A stretch of 64,000 nt of DNA from Janthinobacterium silvisoli (GCF_014200725.1 NZ_JACHCL010000001.1:744001-808000), one strand, 5' to 3'; shown: positions 46,852 through 55,633, counted from the first letter of the stretch. Notes: generated by a model not told the origin, from the sequence alone. Made by a program: numbers and translations.

Positions 46852-47952
46852 TCAGCGCCCTTCCAGTGTTGGCACCAGCAAGTCTTTCAAGGGCCGGCGT
46901 AGCGAGCGCGATTGTGGCGCCGCCCCGTCGCCAATCCGGCCCAAAAACACGGCCCGCTCGCTGGCCGCAGCACCCAGCAGCGCCTGGGTTTGCAAGGCCA
47001 GTTCCTGCGCCATTTCCAGCATGCCTTCCGTGCGCGAAAAGGCGCGCCGTTCACGCACATAGCGGGCAAAGATCAGCGGCGTCAGTTCTGGCTGCAATTG
47101 CAGCCCCAGCTGCGTCGCCGTCAGCCAGAAGCGCTGCATGGCCCGGCCGGCCGTCACGTAATCATCGACATGGCGCGGCGGCGCATCGGCCAGCAAAACG
47201 AAGTGCGCAGCGCAATACAGGCCCGGCAGCAAGTCCATCTGCAGCCGTGGCGCCAGGGTGCCAGCCAGCCAGGTGTTGAAAAAATCCATGCGGCGCCAGC
47301 TCTGCATGATCCAGTGCATCAGCCTGGCCGTGAACGGGCCCACACCCAGTGCCTGGTCAGGGACGCGGTCTTCGCTGAAACGCGCACCCCATTCGATCAC
47401 ATCGCGGTACACCTTGTGCGCCTCGGGCATGGTCAGGCGCAAACGGGCATGGTCAAACATCAGGCGCGCGCAAGCCCATTTGACACGCCAGCCGTCGAAC
47501 CACACTACGCTGTAGCCAGTTGGCAAGCTGGCCGCCAGCGCCGCCCTCTCGCTGCCGCGCAGCTGGCGCGTGCTCAAAGGCCGGCGCTGCACGCTGCGCT
47601 GGCGCAGAAATGCTGCCAGCGGATCAGCCAACAAGCCGGGCTCTTCGATCAGACTCACGTCAAACGTAGGCAGATTATCGGGCAGGCCACCTCGCCGCCG
47701 GGCTTGCATGCGCAAGCCATGATTGCTGGCCACTATCGCCATGCTTTCCAGCAAGGCACCCAGCGACAATTGGCTGGGATGGCCATCAAGATCGTAGACA
47801 CAGTGCGTACGAGCATCGTGGCCGTGTACCACCAACTGACGCACGCCACATACTTCAAAGCGCCATGGCTGGCTGTTGTCGCCGCTGGGCGCCCAGCGCG
47901 CCTGATCGAGGATATCTTCCAGCACGGTATCCATCGGTGCAAGCGCAGCCAT
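46852..47952 (-). CDS. Nitroreductase-family protein of the ThiF cassette
   Basis: 366 residues. The N-terminal RWAPSGDNSQPWRFE is the FMN-binding start of nitroreductase-fold proteins. The middle is divergent and Arg/Trp-rich (SWRRMDFFNTWLAG), and the end (TQLGLQLQPELTPL and RRAFSRTEGMLEMAQEL) keeps the fold's later part. Nitroreductase-type flavoproteins oxidise or reduce small molecules, or dehydrogenate peptides in RiPP pathways. The ATG immediately follows the ThiF stop, so the two are coupled. Mycobacterial Rv1355c joins ThiF and nitroreductase domains in one chain, which suggests they act together. A paralogue lies at 49882-51060. Confidence 0.85.
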   Translation of the reverse strand: MAALAPMDTVLEDILDQARWAPSGDNSQPWRFEVCGVRQLVVHGHDARTHCVYDLDGHPSQLSLGALLESMAIVASNHGLRMQARRRGGLPDNLPTFDVSLIEEPGLLADPLAAFLRQRSVQRRPLSTRQLRGSERAALAASLPTGYSVVWFDGWRVKWACARLMFDHARLRLTMPEAHKVYRDVIEWGARFSEDRVPDQALGVGPFTARLMHWIMQSWRRMDFFNTWLAGTLAPRLQMDLLPGLYCAAHFVLLADAPPRHVDDYVTAGRAMQRFWLTATQLGLQLQPELTPLIFARYVRERRAFSRTEGMLEMAQELALQTQALLGAAASERAVFLGRIGDGAAPQSRSLRRPLKDLLVPTLEGR

Positions 47953-48822
47953 TCATGTCCCCTGAGCGGCGCGGCGGCGCCGGATAATGGCCATCGCCAG
48001 CCTTTGCAGCGGATGGCGGTTGCCGCCCGGACGCCAGGTATGCACAAACTTGTTACGGTAAGCATCGAAATGCAGGCCACGCGGCGCCGCCCTCACCTCG
48101 CCGCGCCCCAGCAGAATTTTCAACGCTTCGGTCGCTGCCACGCCTGCGCACAACTGACAGCCCATCACGGTGGACGGCCCGCGCCGCTCCTTGAGGTTAA
48201 TGGCGGAGGGATCGACCAGATACGGACCGTGCAAGCCTGCCGGGGCAAGACCGACCAGGAAACGCAGCGCCTTTTCTTCCTCGGGCAAATCACCCCAGCC
48301 GAAATACTCCTCGAACGTCATCTGCCCCGGCAAGAAATTCACCACCGCCGTACCCATGCCCAGCGGCGCGGCCGTGATGGCGGGTATGGCGCGCTGGGCG
48401 CACATGGCGAACGTGGCCTGGCGCGCGGGAAAGGCAAAGAAATCGAGGCCGTCCACGTACAGGTCGACACCGTCAAGAAAGTCCGCCAGGTTGCCCGCAT
48501 GTACGCCATTGGGAAATTGCCTGATCTGCAGCTCGGGATTGATATCGAGCGCCATCTTCTCCATCACCTCGACCTTGGGCTGGCCCAGGGTCGACATCAT
48601 GGCGCCCGCCTGCCGGTTGAAATTGGCGATATCGAAGGTATCGAAATCAGCGATATGAAAAGCGCCTATGCCCAGCCGCGCCAGTGTCAGCAAATGCACA
48701 CCCCCTACGCCGCCCACCCCGGCAATGGCAACGCGCTTGCCGCGCAGGCTGTCCTGCTCTGCCTGCGTGACCCAGCCCAGGTTGCGGGCAAATGCTGCGT
48801 GATAAGAAAAGCCATCTGTCAT
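47953..48822 (-). CDS. ThiF-like E1 adenylyltransferase
   Basis: 289 residues. The nucleotide-binding loop is AIAGVGGVGG (33-41), followed by HIADFDTFDIANFNRQ, the E1/ThiF/MoeB pattern, and CQLCAGVAATEALK near residue 215. ThiF-type enzymes adenylate the C-terminal glycine of a ubiquitin-like or peptide substrate; none is identifiable nearby. ATG 48822 is chosen for AGGGG 5 nt upstream; GTG 48828 is an alternative. It is the first gene of a two-gene operon with a sigma-E-like promoter. Confidence 0.88.
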   Translation of the reverse strand: MTDGFSYHAAFARNLGWVTQAEQDSLRGKRVAIAGVGGVGGVHLLTLARLGIGAFHIADFDTFDIANFNRQAGAMMSTLGQPKVEVMEKMALDINPELQIRQFPNGVHAGNLADFLDGVDLYVDGLDFFAFPARQATFAMCAQRAIPAITAAPLGMGTAVVNFLPGQMTFEEYFGWGDLPEEEKALRFLVGLAPAGLHGPYLVDPSAINLKERRGPSTVMGCQLCAGVAATEALKILLGRGEVRAAPRGLHFDAYRNKFVHTWRPGGNRHPLQRLAMAIIRRRRAAQGT

Positions 48823-48862
48823 GCTCACCCCTGTTCATTGTCCCGCATGGGACCGTAAATGG

Positions 48863-48913
48863 TCAGACAGCCAGTTACTTAAAAAGTTCCTTAACAACAG
48901 AATGTGCGGCGCC
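48863..48913 (-). promoter_or_regulatory. Sigma-E-type promoter of the ThiF operon with upstream box
   Basis: GGAACTT (48884-48890), 14 bp, TGTCTGA (48863-48869), which equals GAACTT-N16-TCTGA. Fifteen bp further upstream is GCGGCGCC (48906-48913). The predicted start near 48856 gives a 34-nt leader. The same arrangement lies before the gene at 51060. Confidence 0.82.
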
Positions 48914-49035
48914 TCCCATCCATACAAACAGAAATATGTCGTGGTTTTTTACATTCTCACTTCGCGGCATATTGAAAGTTACAAAAATATATAAAAACTC
49001 CATACGAATCATGGACTTATAAAAAAATCTTTGCC

Positions 49036-49052
49036 TGGCATGCTTTCTGCAT
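49036..49052 (+). promoter_or_regulatory. Sigma-54-type promoter of the PEP-CTERM gene
   Basis: TGGCAT-N5-CTGCAT has GG (49037-49038) and GC (49049-49050) exactly 10 bp apart, as needed for RpoN -24/-12 promoters. A small hairpin GTGGAA/TTCCAC follows in the leader. In other PEP-CTERM bacteria such genes depend on RpoN and PrsR. Confidence 0.65.
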
Positions 49053-49125
49053 AGAACAAGAGTGGAAATAACTTCCACCGTATCGGCAACTTTTAATTTC
49101 ATGACTTCTTGGGATGGAGAAAAAA

Positions 49126-49938
49126 ATGTGCAAACTCTCAAAAATGGCACTGGCAATTTCCGCTGCAGCATTCCTGTCCATGTCAGGAATGGCGCAGGCA
49201 ACACCAATCACTATTAATGGCGTGACTTTTGAAAGCGGCGCTACCCTGGTGATTGGCACGCTGTTCGAGGGGGAAGTCAGTTCCGGCTATACCGCCCCCA
49301 TCACTGCTGCCGGCCAGGAACTCGGTGGTGTCGGCATCGTCGACGCCATCAAGGATAAAAATGGTGTGACGATTTGGTCCAGTGGCGACAATGGCACCGA
49401 GTTGACGTTCAGGTTTGGCGGCTTTATTGCCGAGGCCCCCACCGGCGCAGGGCCGATCAACATTAATTTCTCCGGTGGGATCGTGGATTTCTTCACCGGT
49501 TTTGGCGCCACCAAGGATTTTGCTGCCCCCAATGTGGCCACCGCCCTGTTAACGGCCTCGAACGGCACACCATTCCTGAACCTCGTGGGCGGTTCAACCG
49601 GTGTATTCTGCCCGCTGGCCGGCGTCAACTGTACCCTGCAATCAAGCGTACTGAGCGGCACCTTGCAATCCATCGGCAGTGGGGTCGGCAATGGTTTCCT
49701 GGACGTCACGGCCGGTCCCGGCGCGGCTAACGCTGCGTTCGATACCAACTCACTGCCTGGCGGGCACGACCTGGCCCTGTCCAGCTCCTTTGACAGCCTT
49801 TCCGCAAACGGCGGCTTTGCCGTAAGCGGCTCCCTGGCCTTGAAACGGGCAGACATTCCCGAACCGTCAACGATCGCCCTGTTAGGCCTGGGCTTGCTGG
49901 CGGCAGGAGCCAGCTCGCGCCGCCGCCGCGCAGCATAA
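49126..49938 (+). CDS. PEP-CTERM sorting domain protein
   Basis: 270 residues. Signal peptide (ALAISAAAFLSMSGMAQA), a Gly/Thr/Ser-rich middle with few charges and two cysteines (FCPLAGVNC), and the end motif IPEPSTIALLGLGLLAAGASSRRRRAA: PEP box, membrane helix, basic tail. Such proteins are sorted by exosortase (EpsH/XrtA) and often join extracellular matrix. No exosortase is in the window. GGAG 6 nt before ATG 49126 favours that start. The 3' end overlaps the convergent nitroreductase-like ORF by 57 bp. Confidence 0.92.
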   Translation: MCKLSKMALAISAAAFLSMSGMAQATPITINGVTFESGATLVIGTLFEGEVSSGYTAPITAAGQELGGVGIVDAIKDKNGVTIWSSGDNGTELTFRFGGFIAEAPTGAGPININFSGGIVDFFTGFGATKDFAAPNVATALLTASNGTPFLNLVGGSTGVFCPLAGVNCTLQSSVLSGTLQSIGSGVGNGFLDVTAGPGAANAAFDTNSLPGGHDLALSSSFDSLSANGGFAVSGSLALKRADIPEPSTIALLGLGLLAAGASSRRRRAA

Positions 49939-51060
49939 TGGCAAGCGCTTAGCCACATCGCCCCCCAACCCCCTGTGCAGCGACTGACAGGGGTTCTTAT
50001 ACGCCAACCCAGAAACAGCCATGCTGCTGACCTGCTGGCGCCCCGTCCTCAGGCTCACCGGGTCGGCGGTGCCAATACGGACCAGCGCGATGGGCATGTG
50101 CTGTGAACCGATCAGCCGTTCCCAGCCGCGCTGAAGAGCAGATGCGCACGCAGGTGTCACGCCACGCCAGCCCGGCATGGCCAGCAAACAAGACGCAGCC
50201 AGTGGCTGTACGCTGAAACCGTAGGCGGTCGCTTGCAGCCAGAGACGCTCCAGCAGTCGCCCGCCCTCAAAACAGGCCGGCGCCAATTCTCCGGTGGTGG
50301 CGATCACAGCAAGGTTCGGCGCACCGCGTACGGGAAGATAGCCTGCACGCAATCCCATCATCCGATGCGCGCCAAACAGGGACAAAGCCCTGGCAACGGG
50401 CCAATGGGACATCATCTGGAATCCCGCACGCATGGGCTTTTCCACTTCCAGACTGCCAGGCGGCAATCCCTCGGTCGCCGTCGCCTCCCAGCCGACGTCG
50501 AAACGCACTGCGCTAAATAACTCCTGGTGCAATTCGGCCGACTTGAAGCGCTCGCTTTCTGCCCGCCAGACCAGGCTTAATGCCTGCTTGCGCTGGTCCG
50601 GCTGATCGAGCCATAAAACGCGCCCGCTCGCCGAGCAAGCAGCTAGCTGGGCTTCGACATCATTTTTTTGTGTCGCGCTCAGACCCGGACTGCGGAACCA
50701 TTTTCTATTCGTATGGCGGGCGGTAATGGCGCTGGCAAACGGGTCGGCCAGCAAGCCGGCGACAGCTTGAAAATGCAAGCTGATGCGCCACAGCGATCCC
50801 AGCGTCTCGTCGACCTCCACCTCAAAACCGTCTTGCGAGGCGCGCATGATGATGTTTTCCACCATCGCTCCGGCGCCTATCAATGAAAGAATGTGCGCAT
50901 TGAAGACCCGCGATGGCGGATAAGCGGCAGGCGACTCTTGCAGCGTGAGCGTATCTACGCCATTCCATGCAAACTGCACGTAGTGATGATTTTCCGCTGA
51001 CGGCGCAGCAAGCCCGGCGGCAATCAGCGCACGCACCATCGTTTCGGTCAACACGGCCAT
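49882..51060 (-). CDS. Nitroreductase-family protein, paralogue of the ThiF-cassette member
   Basis: 392 residues. APSAENHHYVQFAW near the start is the flavoprotein family pattern, and HTNRKWF, GGRLLERLWLQATAYGFSVQPL follow. It aligns in layout with the 366-aa protein at 46852, ending there near ...RIG. Beyond that about 45 residues (LAYKNPCQSLHRGLGG and on) are not conserved; they are encoded by the hairpin and 3' end of the PEP-CTERM gene, so the original stop may have been lost. It has a sigma-E-type promoter like the ThiF operon. Confidence 0.8.
   Translation of the reverse strand: MAVLTETMVRALIAAGLAAPSAENHHYVQFAWNGVDTLTLQESPAAYPPSRVFNAHILSLIGAGAMVENIIMRASQDGFEVEVDETLGSLWRISLHFQAVAGLLADPFASAITARHTNRKWFRSPGLSATQKNDVEAQLAACSASGRVLWLDQPDQRKQALSLVWRAESERFKSAELHQELFSAVRFDVGWEATATEGLPPGSLEVEKPMRAGFQMMSHWPVARALSLFGAHRMMGLRAGYLPVRGAPNLAVIATTGELAPACFEGGRLLERLWLQATAYGFSVQPLAASCLLAMPGWRGVTPACASALQRGWERLIGSQHMPIALVRIGTADPVSLRTGRQQVSSMAVSGLAYKNPCQSLHRGLGGDVAKRLPLCCAAAARAGSCRQQAQA
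49967..49995 (+). terminator. Hairpin after the PEP-CTERM gene
   Basis: AACCCCCTGT/ACAGGGGTT with one bulged C and a 10-nt loop, followed by TTCTTAT. It lies within the C-terminal coding part of the convergent gene. Confidence 0.5.
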
Positions 51061-51093
51061 ATCGACTTTCCCTTATTCCTAAGATCAGAAAAA

Positions 51094-51145
51094 TCAGACA
51101 TTCAGCCGATTAAAAAGTTCCCCAAAAAAGCAAACGGGCGGCGCC
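51094..51145 (-). promoter_or_regulatory. Sigma-E-type promoter of the second nitroreductase-like gene, with upstream box
   Basis: GGAACTT (51115-51121), 14 bp, TGTCTGA (51094-51100), with GCGGCGCC (51138-51145) 16 bp upstream of the -35. Spacing and bases match the ThiF operon promoter almost exactly. A 27-nt leader precedes ATG 51060. The GCGGCGCC is also part of a hairpin CGGGCGG/CCGCCCG (51135-51165). Confidence 0.82.
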
Positions 51146-51174
51146 ACCAAGTGACCACCGCCCGCAAAAAAATA

Positions 51175-52226
51175 GGCTATGTCACCGTCAGGTGTGGGAA
51201 GTCTCCCAAGGTTGCCTTCAATAAAGCTTCAGCGGACAGGATGCGCCTGGCGTCGAGTATCCAGCGCCAGCCCAGATAGTTGGGCAGATAGCGTGTCGCC
51301 ACCCCATGAAAGATGCTCAGCCATCCCCGCAAACGGCTGTGATATGCGTTCACATTCTGCACATGGGCTGCGCCGCGCATGCGGATTCCAGCGCGCAAGT
51401 TGACGGCTTGATGGCTGATACCCGTCTCGCGGGCGAAGGCGGCGTAGGCCGCATGCCCATCGGTCACCAGTAAAATGTCGCGGTCGATTAGGGGCGGCAA
51501 GCAGTACAGCAGCTGTTTACTGGTCAGTTGCCCCTTGCCGGTGACGAAATCGATGGTTTGCCCGGTGCGGTCGCGCGCCACCAGGATGCAGACTTGTTCA
51601 TTGGAAATGCCACGCTGACGGGCATGACCGCCACGCCGGCGCGCCGGACGCAGCAAATGCCGCGCACCTTTTTCCGATTCCAGCAGATACATTTCATCGG
51701 CCTCGGTTATCCCGTGCAGACAGCGCGGACGGTCAGTTTTCGCCAGCGCCAGAAAACGGTGGCGCCAGCGAAAACTGGTATTGCGGTGGATGCCCAGTTG
51801 CTGAGCAGCCTTGCGCACTGAATTTGAGTTCAGCAGGCAATCGGCATAGTCCAGCCATAAGGCTTTGTGGCGCAGGTGGGCCAGGGGCGTGCCCGTCAAT
51901 GCATTGAAGGTCTTGCCGCAGGGCACGCAACGATAGCGCTGCAAACCGTTGGCGTGGCCGTGTCGGTGAAGGTGCCGCGAGCGGCATGCCGGGCAACATA
52001 GCCGCGCTTGTGCAGTACGCTCGATCAGCGCGACACTTGCCTGCCCGGGCGGCGTATCACGCAGCAGCGCAACACTGTCCAGCCGTTGCCGCCGGGACAG
52101 TGCTACGAACTGACCTATGAATGCCTGCCATTGCGTTTGCAGCATGGTGTTCTCCCTGCTTGATTGATCTGATGAGTCAGACCTCAACCTTGCAGGAAGA
52201 TTCCCCTATTTATTGAGGACAGAGCC
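51175..52226. mobile_element. IS1595-family insertion sequence
   Basis: 1052 bp. The terminal inverted repeats are GGCTATGTCACC and GGCTCTGTCCTC (9 of 12 identical). An exact 8-bp target duplication AAAAAATA flanks it (51167-51174 and 52227-52234), the length typical of IS1595 elements. One transposase gene fills it. Confidence 0.9.
51177..52145 (-). CDS. IS1595-family transposase
   Basis: 322 residues from ATG 52145, preceded by GGGAG. Zinc ribbon with Cys-x2-Cys pairs (CCPACRSRH, YRCVPCGKTF), a helix-turn-helix (SVRKAAQQLGIHRNTSFRWRHR), and the DDE-type core with Asp in ITEADEMYL, Asp in LVTDGHAAY, and NAYHSRLRGWLSIFHGVA-type end. The reading frame is intact and the terminal repeats are present, so it is probably still mobile. 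Confidence 0.93.
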   Translation of the reverse strand: MLQTQWQAFIGQFVALSRRQRLDSVALLRDTPPGQASVALIERTAQARLCCPACRSRHLHRHGHANGLQRYRCVPCGKTFNALTGTPLAHLRHKALWLDYADCLLNSNSVRKAAQQLGIHRNTSFRWRHRFLALAKTDRPRCLHGITEADEMYLLESEKGARHLLRPARRRGGHARQRGISNEQVCILVARDRTGQTIDFVTGKGQLTSKQLLYCLPPLIDRDILLVTDGHAAYAAFARETGISHQAVNLRAGIRMRGAAHVQNVNAYHSRLRGWLSIFHGVATRYLPNYLGWRWILDARRILSAEALLKATLGDFPHLTVT

Positions 52227-52333
52227 AAAAAATATCCCTCAGACCACGACGAACACCACAGCGCCTGACCAAACCGTCGCGAACGGCAGGCCGCCTATCC
52301 AACGCGCAGCAGGTCTGGTCAGCCGCCCCCCGA

Positions 52334-52531
52334 TCAGGCGAGGGCTTCCTTGGCCGCTTCTTCCGGAGTCAAACCATCATAAAACTGGTCGGTAAACCAC
52401 TCGACCTGCTCTTCGATATGTTCTTGTGCCTGCGCTACCGTGGCGCCGCCGGCCACCAGGAAGCCCTCGACTTCGATGCACCAGTTAATCAGTTCCAGGG
52501 TTTCCGGATCGAGTTCTTCTTTCTTAGCCAT
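52334..52531 (-). CDS. Conserved small acidic protein, 65 aa
   Basis: Glu-rich, soluble: EELDPETLELINWCIEVEGFLVAGGATVAQAQEHIEEQVEWF then a C-terminal TPEEAAKEALA. AGGAAC precedes the ATG. It has the look of a conserved hypothetical gene; function unknown. The IS element inserted about 110 bp downstream of it. Confidence 0.75.
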   Translation of the reverse strand: MAKKEELDPETLELINWCIEVEGFLVAGGATVAQAQEHIEEQVEWFTDQFYDGLTPEEAAKEALA

Positions 52532-52608
52532 CTTCAGTTCCTAGTTAGTTGCGGTATTGCTTGGACAGGCGACAGTTTAACAGTTCCGCCGCCTGTGCTT
52601 GTCTGCAA

Positions 52609-55476
52609 TCAACGCACCTTGGCAGGAGAGACCTTGCTACCAGACAATTTCTTCGCTTCCGGATACAGCACCACCTGTACATAGTTGTTCATGTCCAGAT
52701 AACGCTGGGCGGCCAGTTTCACCGCTTCCGGGGTGATGGCGCCCACGCGCTGTTCGAATTGCAGGATGTGCGCCGGATCGCGGCCCAGGGTCACGGAGCC
52801 GACCAGTTGATTCATCCAGTATTCGTTTTCCTGCATGGATTTTTGATGGCGCGTGATCCAGTTCAGCTTGACCTTGTCCAGGTCCGCCGCCGTCGGTCCG
52901 TCCGTCTTCATCTTGTTGATTTCAGCAAACGCGGCCGCGAGTACCTTGTCCACGTTTTCCGGTGCCGTCGGCAAGGTCAGCGCCACTGAATAATGGCCGT
53001 AGGGATGCTGGCCCATGGAAGTCTCGAAACCGCCGCCATAGATCATGCTCATCTTTTCACGCAGCACTTCGATGACTTTCAGGTTCAGCACTTCACCGAG
53101 CGCCTGCAAGGTCAGCTTCTGCTCGTCCGTATAAGCCACATCGCCATTGAAGGTAACGGAAATGGTGCTCTTCGGCTCGCTACCCATATAGACGGCCTTT
53201 TTCACCACGCCCTTCACCGGGCGCAGGCCCACGTCGCGGTAGGCGTGCGGCACGTCCGTCACCGGCAAGGTGCCCAGATAGCTGGCGATCAGCGGCTTGA
53301 TCTTGTCCACGTCGAAGCTGCCGGTGAAGACAAAGGTCATGTCGCGCGCGCTGGAAAAGCGCTGCTGGAACACATCGAGTGCGCCGTCCAGGCTGACTTT
53401 ATTAAAGTCTTCCGCGCGGGGCACGCCTTCCACGCGCGGGCCGTTGCCAAACGTAGCGTGCTGGATGGCGTCATAAAACACCGCTTCCGGCTGCGCCAAA
53501 ATGTTCTTCGCCAGGTCTTGCTGCTTGCCGATGAAGGATTGGTAGAGCCCGGCATCCTTGCGCACATGCGTGAAGTACAGATTCACCATTTGCAACATCG
53601 ACTCCACGTCGGCGCTACTCGATGAACCGCCAAAGCCCTCGCTCAGTTCACCCAGCGAGGCGCCTACATTGACTGTCTTGCCAGCCAAAACCTTTTGCAA
53701 GTCCAGCGGCGCCAGGTCTTTCAAACCCATGCTGCCAACCACCGCGCTGGCATAGCGGGCGTTGTAAATATCGGCATCCCCAAACAGCGACTGGCCGCCA
53801 AAACGCGTCGAGCCCATCAGCACCTGGTCGTTCTTGAACTCCGTGGGTTTGAGCAGCACGCGCACGCCATTGCCCAATTTCAATTCCGTCACGCCGATCG
53901 CGCTATTGAGCGTTTCGCTGACGATGCTGCCGCCAGCAGGCGGCCCATCCATCAGCTTGCTTGCAAAGGCCTTCTCTGCGCGTGGCTCGACCTTCTTCTG
54001 CTCAGCCTGCGCTACCGCGTCCAGCAATTGCTGCTGGGTCGGCACAGTCGATGCCTTGTCGCCCGGCTTCGGTGTGGCCCCCATGAAGACCACCAGTTTC
54101 TTTTGCTGGTCGGGGATCACCTTGGCGACTGTCTCGTTGATTTCCTGCAAGGTCACTTGCGGCAACAGTTCCTGCGCATACATCAACTCGTTGGCGATGC
54201 CCGGGATGGCTTCCTGCTCCAGGAAGTTGCGCGAATACTCAGCCACGAAACCGGCCGAATCGGACTTGTCGCGCTCGCTGTAAGCGCGCTCGTAATTGCG
54301 CAGCATGTTCTTGCGCGCACGGTCCAGCTCGTCCTGGGTAAAACCAAAGCGGCGCGCCCGCTCGTCTTCTTGCACCAGCGCATCGATGGCTGGCTGCACG
54401 CCGCCCTTGCCCAGCAAGGCATAGGCGCTGAACGATTCATAGCCGCGCACCAGTTTACCCATGCTGCTGCCACCCTGGATAAACGGTGGATTGGCTTGCT
54501 GCGTCAACTCTTGCATGCGCGCGCTCAGCATCTGGCCATACAGGTTTTCGATCATCTGGCGGCGGTAGTCGGCGATCGTCACCGCTTCGGGCGCAGGACG
54601 GATTGGGTAGCGGATGAAGACCGTGTCGTCTGGTGCTTCCTGGTCGGTAATCACCAGCGCTTCCGTTTGCGAACGCTGCGGCACTTCCGCATACAGGCGA
54701 GGACGCGGCTTGGCAGGATTTTTCAGCTTGCCGAAATGCTCGCGCACCATCGCTTCAGCCTGTTTAGGATCGACATCGCCCACCACCATCACCGCCATCA
54801 GGTCCGGACGGTACCAGTCGTTGTAGAAACGCTTGATGGTGGCTGGCTTGAACGTTTTCAGGATCGATTCCTTGCCGATCGGCATGCGCTCCGCATAGCG
54901 CGAACCGTTCAGCAATTTCGGATACAGCAACTTGTTCATGCGGTCATTGGCGCCCTTGCCCAGGCGCGCCTCTTCCAGGATGATGCCACGTTCGCTATTG
55001 ATATCGGCCGGATTGAATTTCAAGCCATGCGCCCAGTCTTCCAGCACCAGGAAACCTTTCTCCAGGTTTTCTTTTTTTGTGGTCGGAATCGGCAACACGT
55101 AAACGGTTTCATCGAAACTCGTGTAAGCGTTCAGGTCGGCGCCAAACTTCACGCCGATCGATTGCAAATATGAAATGAGCTCATTGCGTTTGAAGTGCGT
55201 CGAACCATTGAACGCCATGTGTTCGGTGAAGTGGGCCAGGCCTTGCTGGTCTTCGTCTTCCAGGATGGAACCTGCCTTGACCACCAGCCGCAATTCCACT
55301 TTCTGCGCCGGCCGGTCATTTTTCTTGATGTAATACGTCAGGCCGTTCGGCAGTTTTCCTACGGTAACTTCAGGCGCCAGCGGCAAGGGATCGCTCAGGC
55401 GAATTTCAGCTTGGGCCATGCACGCACAGGCCAACAGCACGGCGCCCGAGATCAGGCGTAATTTACTCAGCTTCAT
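52609..55476 (-). CDS. M16 family zinc metallopeptidase, PqqL-like
   Basis: 955 residues, signal peptide to about residue 23. The inverted zinc motif HFTEH (82-86) and a glutamate in SERGIILEEA (about 162) form the active site in the first of two M16 repeats; the second half (about 530-930) is the inactive partner. Such periplasmic proteases degrade peptides or imported protein fragments. The gene stands alone. Confidence 0.93.
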   Translation of the reverse strand: MKLSKLRLISGAVLLACACMAQAEIRLSDPLPLAPEVTVGKLPNGLTYYIKKNDRPAQKVELRLVVKAGSILEDEDQQGLAHFTEHMAFNGSTHFKRNELISYLQSIGVKFGADLNAYTSFDETVYVLPIPTTKKENLEKGFLVLEDWAHGLKFNPADINSERGIILEEARLGKGANDRMNKLLYPKLLNGSRYAERMPIGKESILKTFKPATIKRFYNDWYRPDLMAVMVVGDVDPKQAEAMVREHFGKLKNPAKPRPRLYAEVPQRSQTEALVITDQEAPDDTVFIRYPIRPAPEAVTIADYRRQMIENLYGQMLSARMQELTQQANPPFIQGGSSMGKLVRGYESFSAYALLGKGGVQPAIDALVQEDERARRFGFTQDELDRARKNMLRNYERAYSERDKSDSAGFVAEYSRNFLEQEAIPGIANELMYAQELLPQVTLQEINETVAKVIPDQQKKLVVFMGATPKPGDKASTVPTQQQLLDAVAQAEQKKVEPRAEKAFASKLMDGPPAGGSIVSETLNSAIGVTELKLGNGVRVLLKPTEFKNDQVLMGSTRFGGQSLFGDADIYNARYASAVVGSMGLKDLAPLDLQKVLAGKTVNVGASLGELSEGFGGSSSSADVESMLQMVNLYFTHVRKDAGLYQSFIGKQQDLAKNILAQPEAVFYDAIQHATFGNGPRVEGVPRAEDFNKVSLDGALDVFQQRFSSARDMTFVFTGSFDVDKIKPLIASYLGTLPVTDVPHAYRDVGLRPVKGVVKKAVYMGSEPKSTISVTFNGDVAYTDEQKLTLQALGEVLNLKVIEVLREKMSMIYGGGFETSMGQHPYGHYSVALTLPTAPENVDKVLAAAFAEINKMKTDGPTAADLDKVKLNWITRHQKSMQENEYWMNQLVGSVTLGRDPAHILQFEQRVGAITPEAVKLAAQRYLDMNNYVQVVLYPEAKKLSGSKVSPAKVR

Positions 55477-55604
55477 TTATTCTCATAGGTAAGATTCAGT
55501 AAGCGTACCTTACACCGAATTCCCCTGTCCGCCATTAAAAACAGCTTAGAGAGTATTACCATTTAGAAAGCATTTAGTAATGAATTTAGAAACTTTACCC
55601 TCGC

Positions 55605-55633
55605 CTGCCAGCTTTTTTCATCTGTGCTAAAGT
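55605..55633 (+). promoter_or_regulatory. Promoter of the FMN riboswitch-ribB transcript
   Basis: CTGCCA, 17 bp, TAAAGT. It is placed about 35 bp before the riboswitch. Confidence 0.5.

Noticed and set aside
52213..52395. Plus-strand ORF beside the IS element
   Set aside because: It starts inside the IS end and overlaps the 65-aa gene on the other strand; no similarity or start site.
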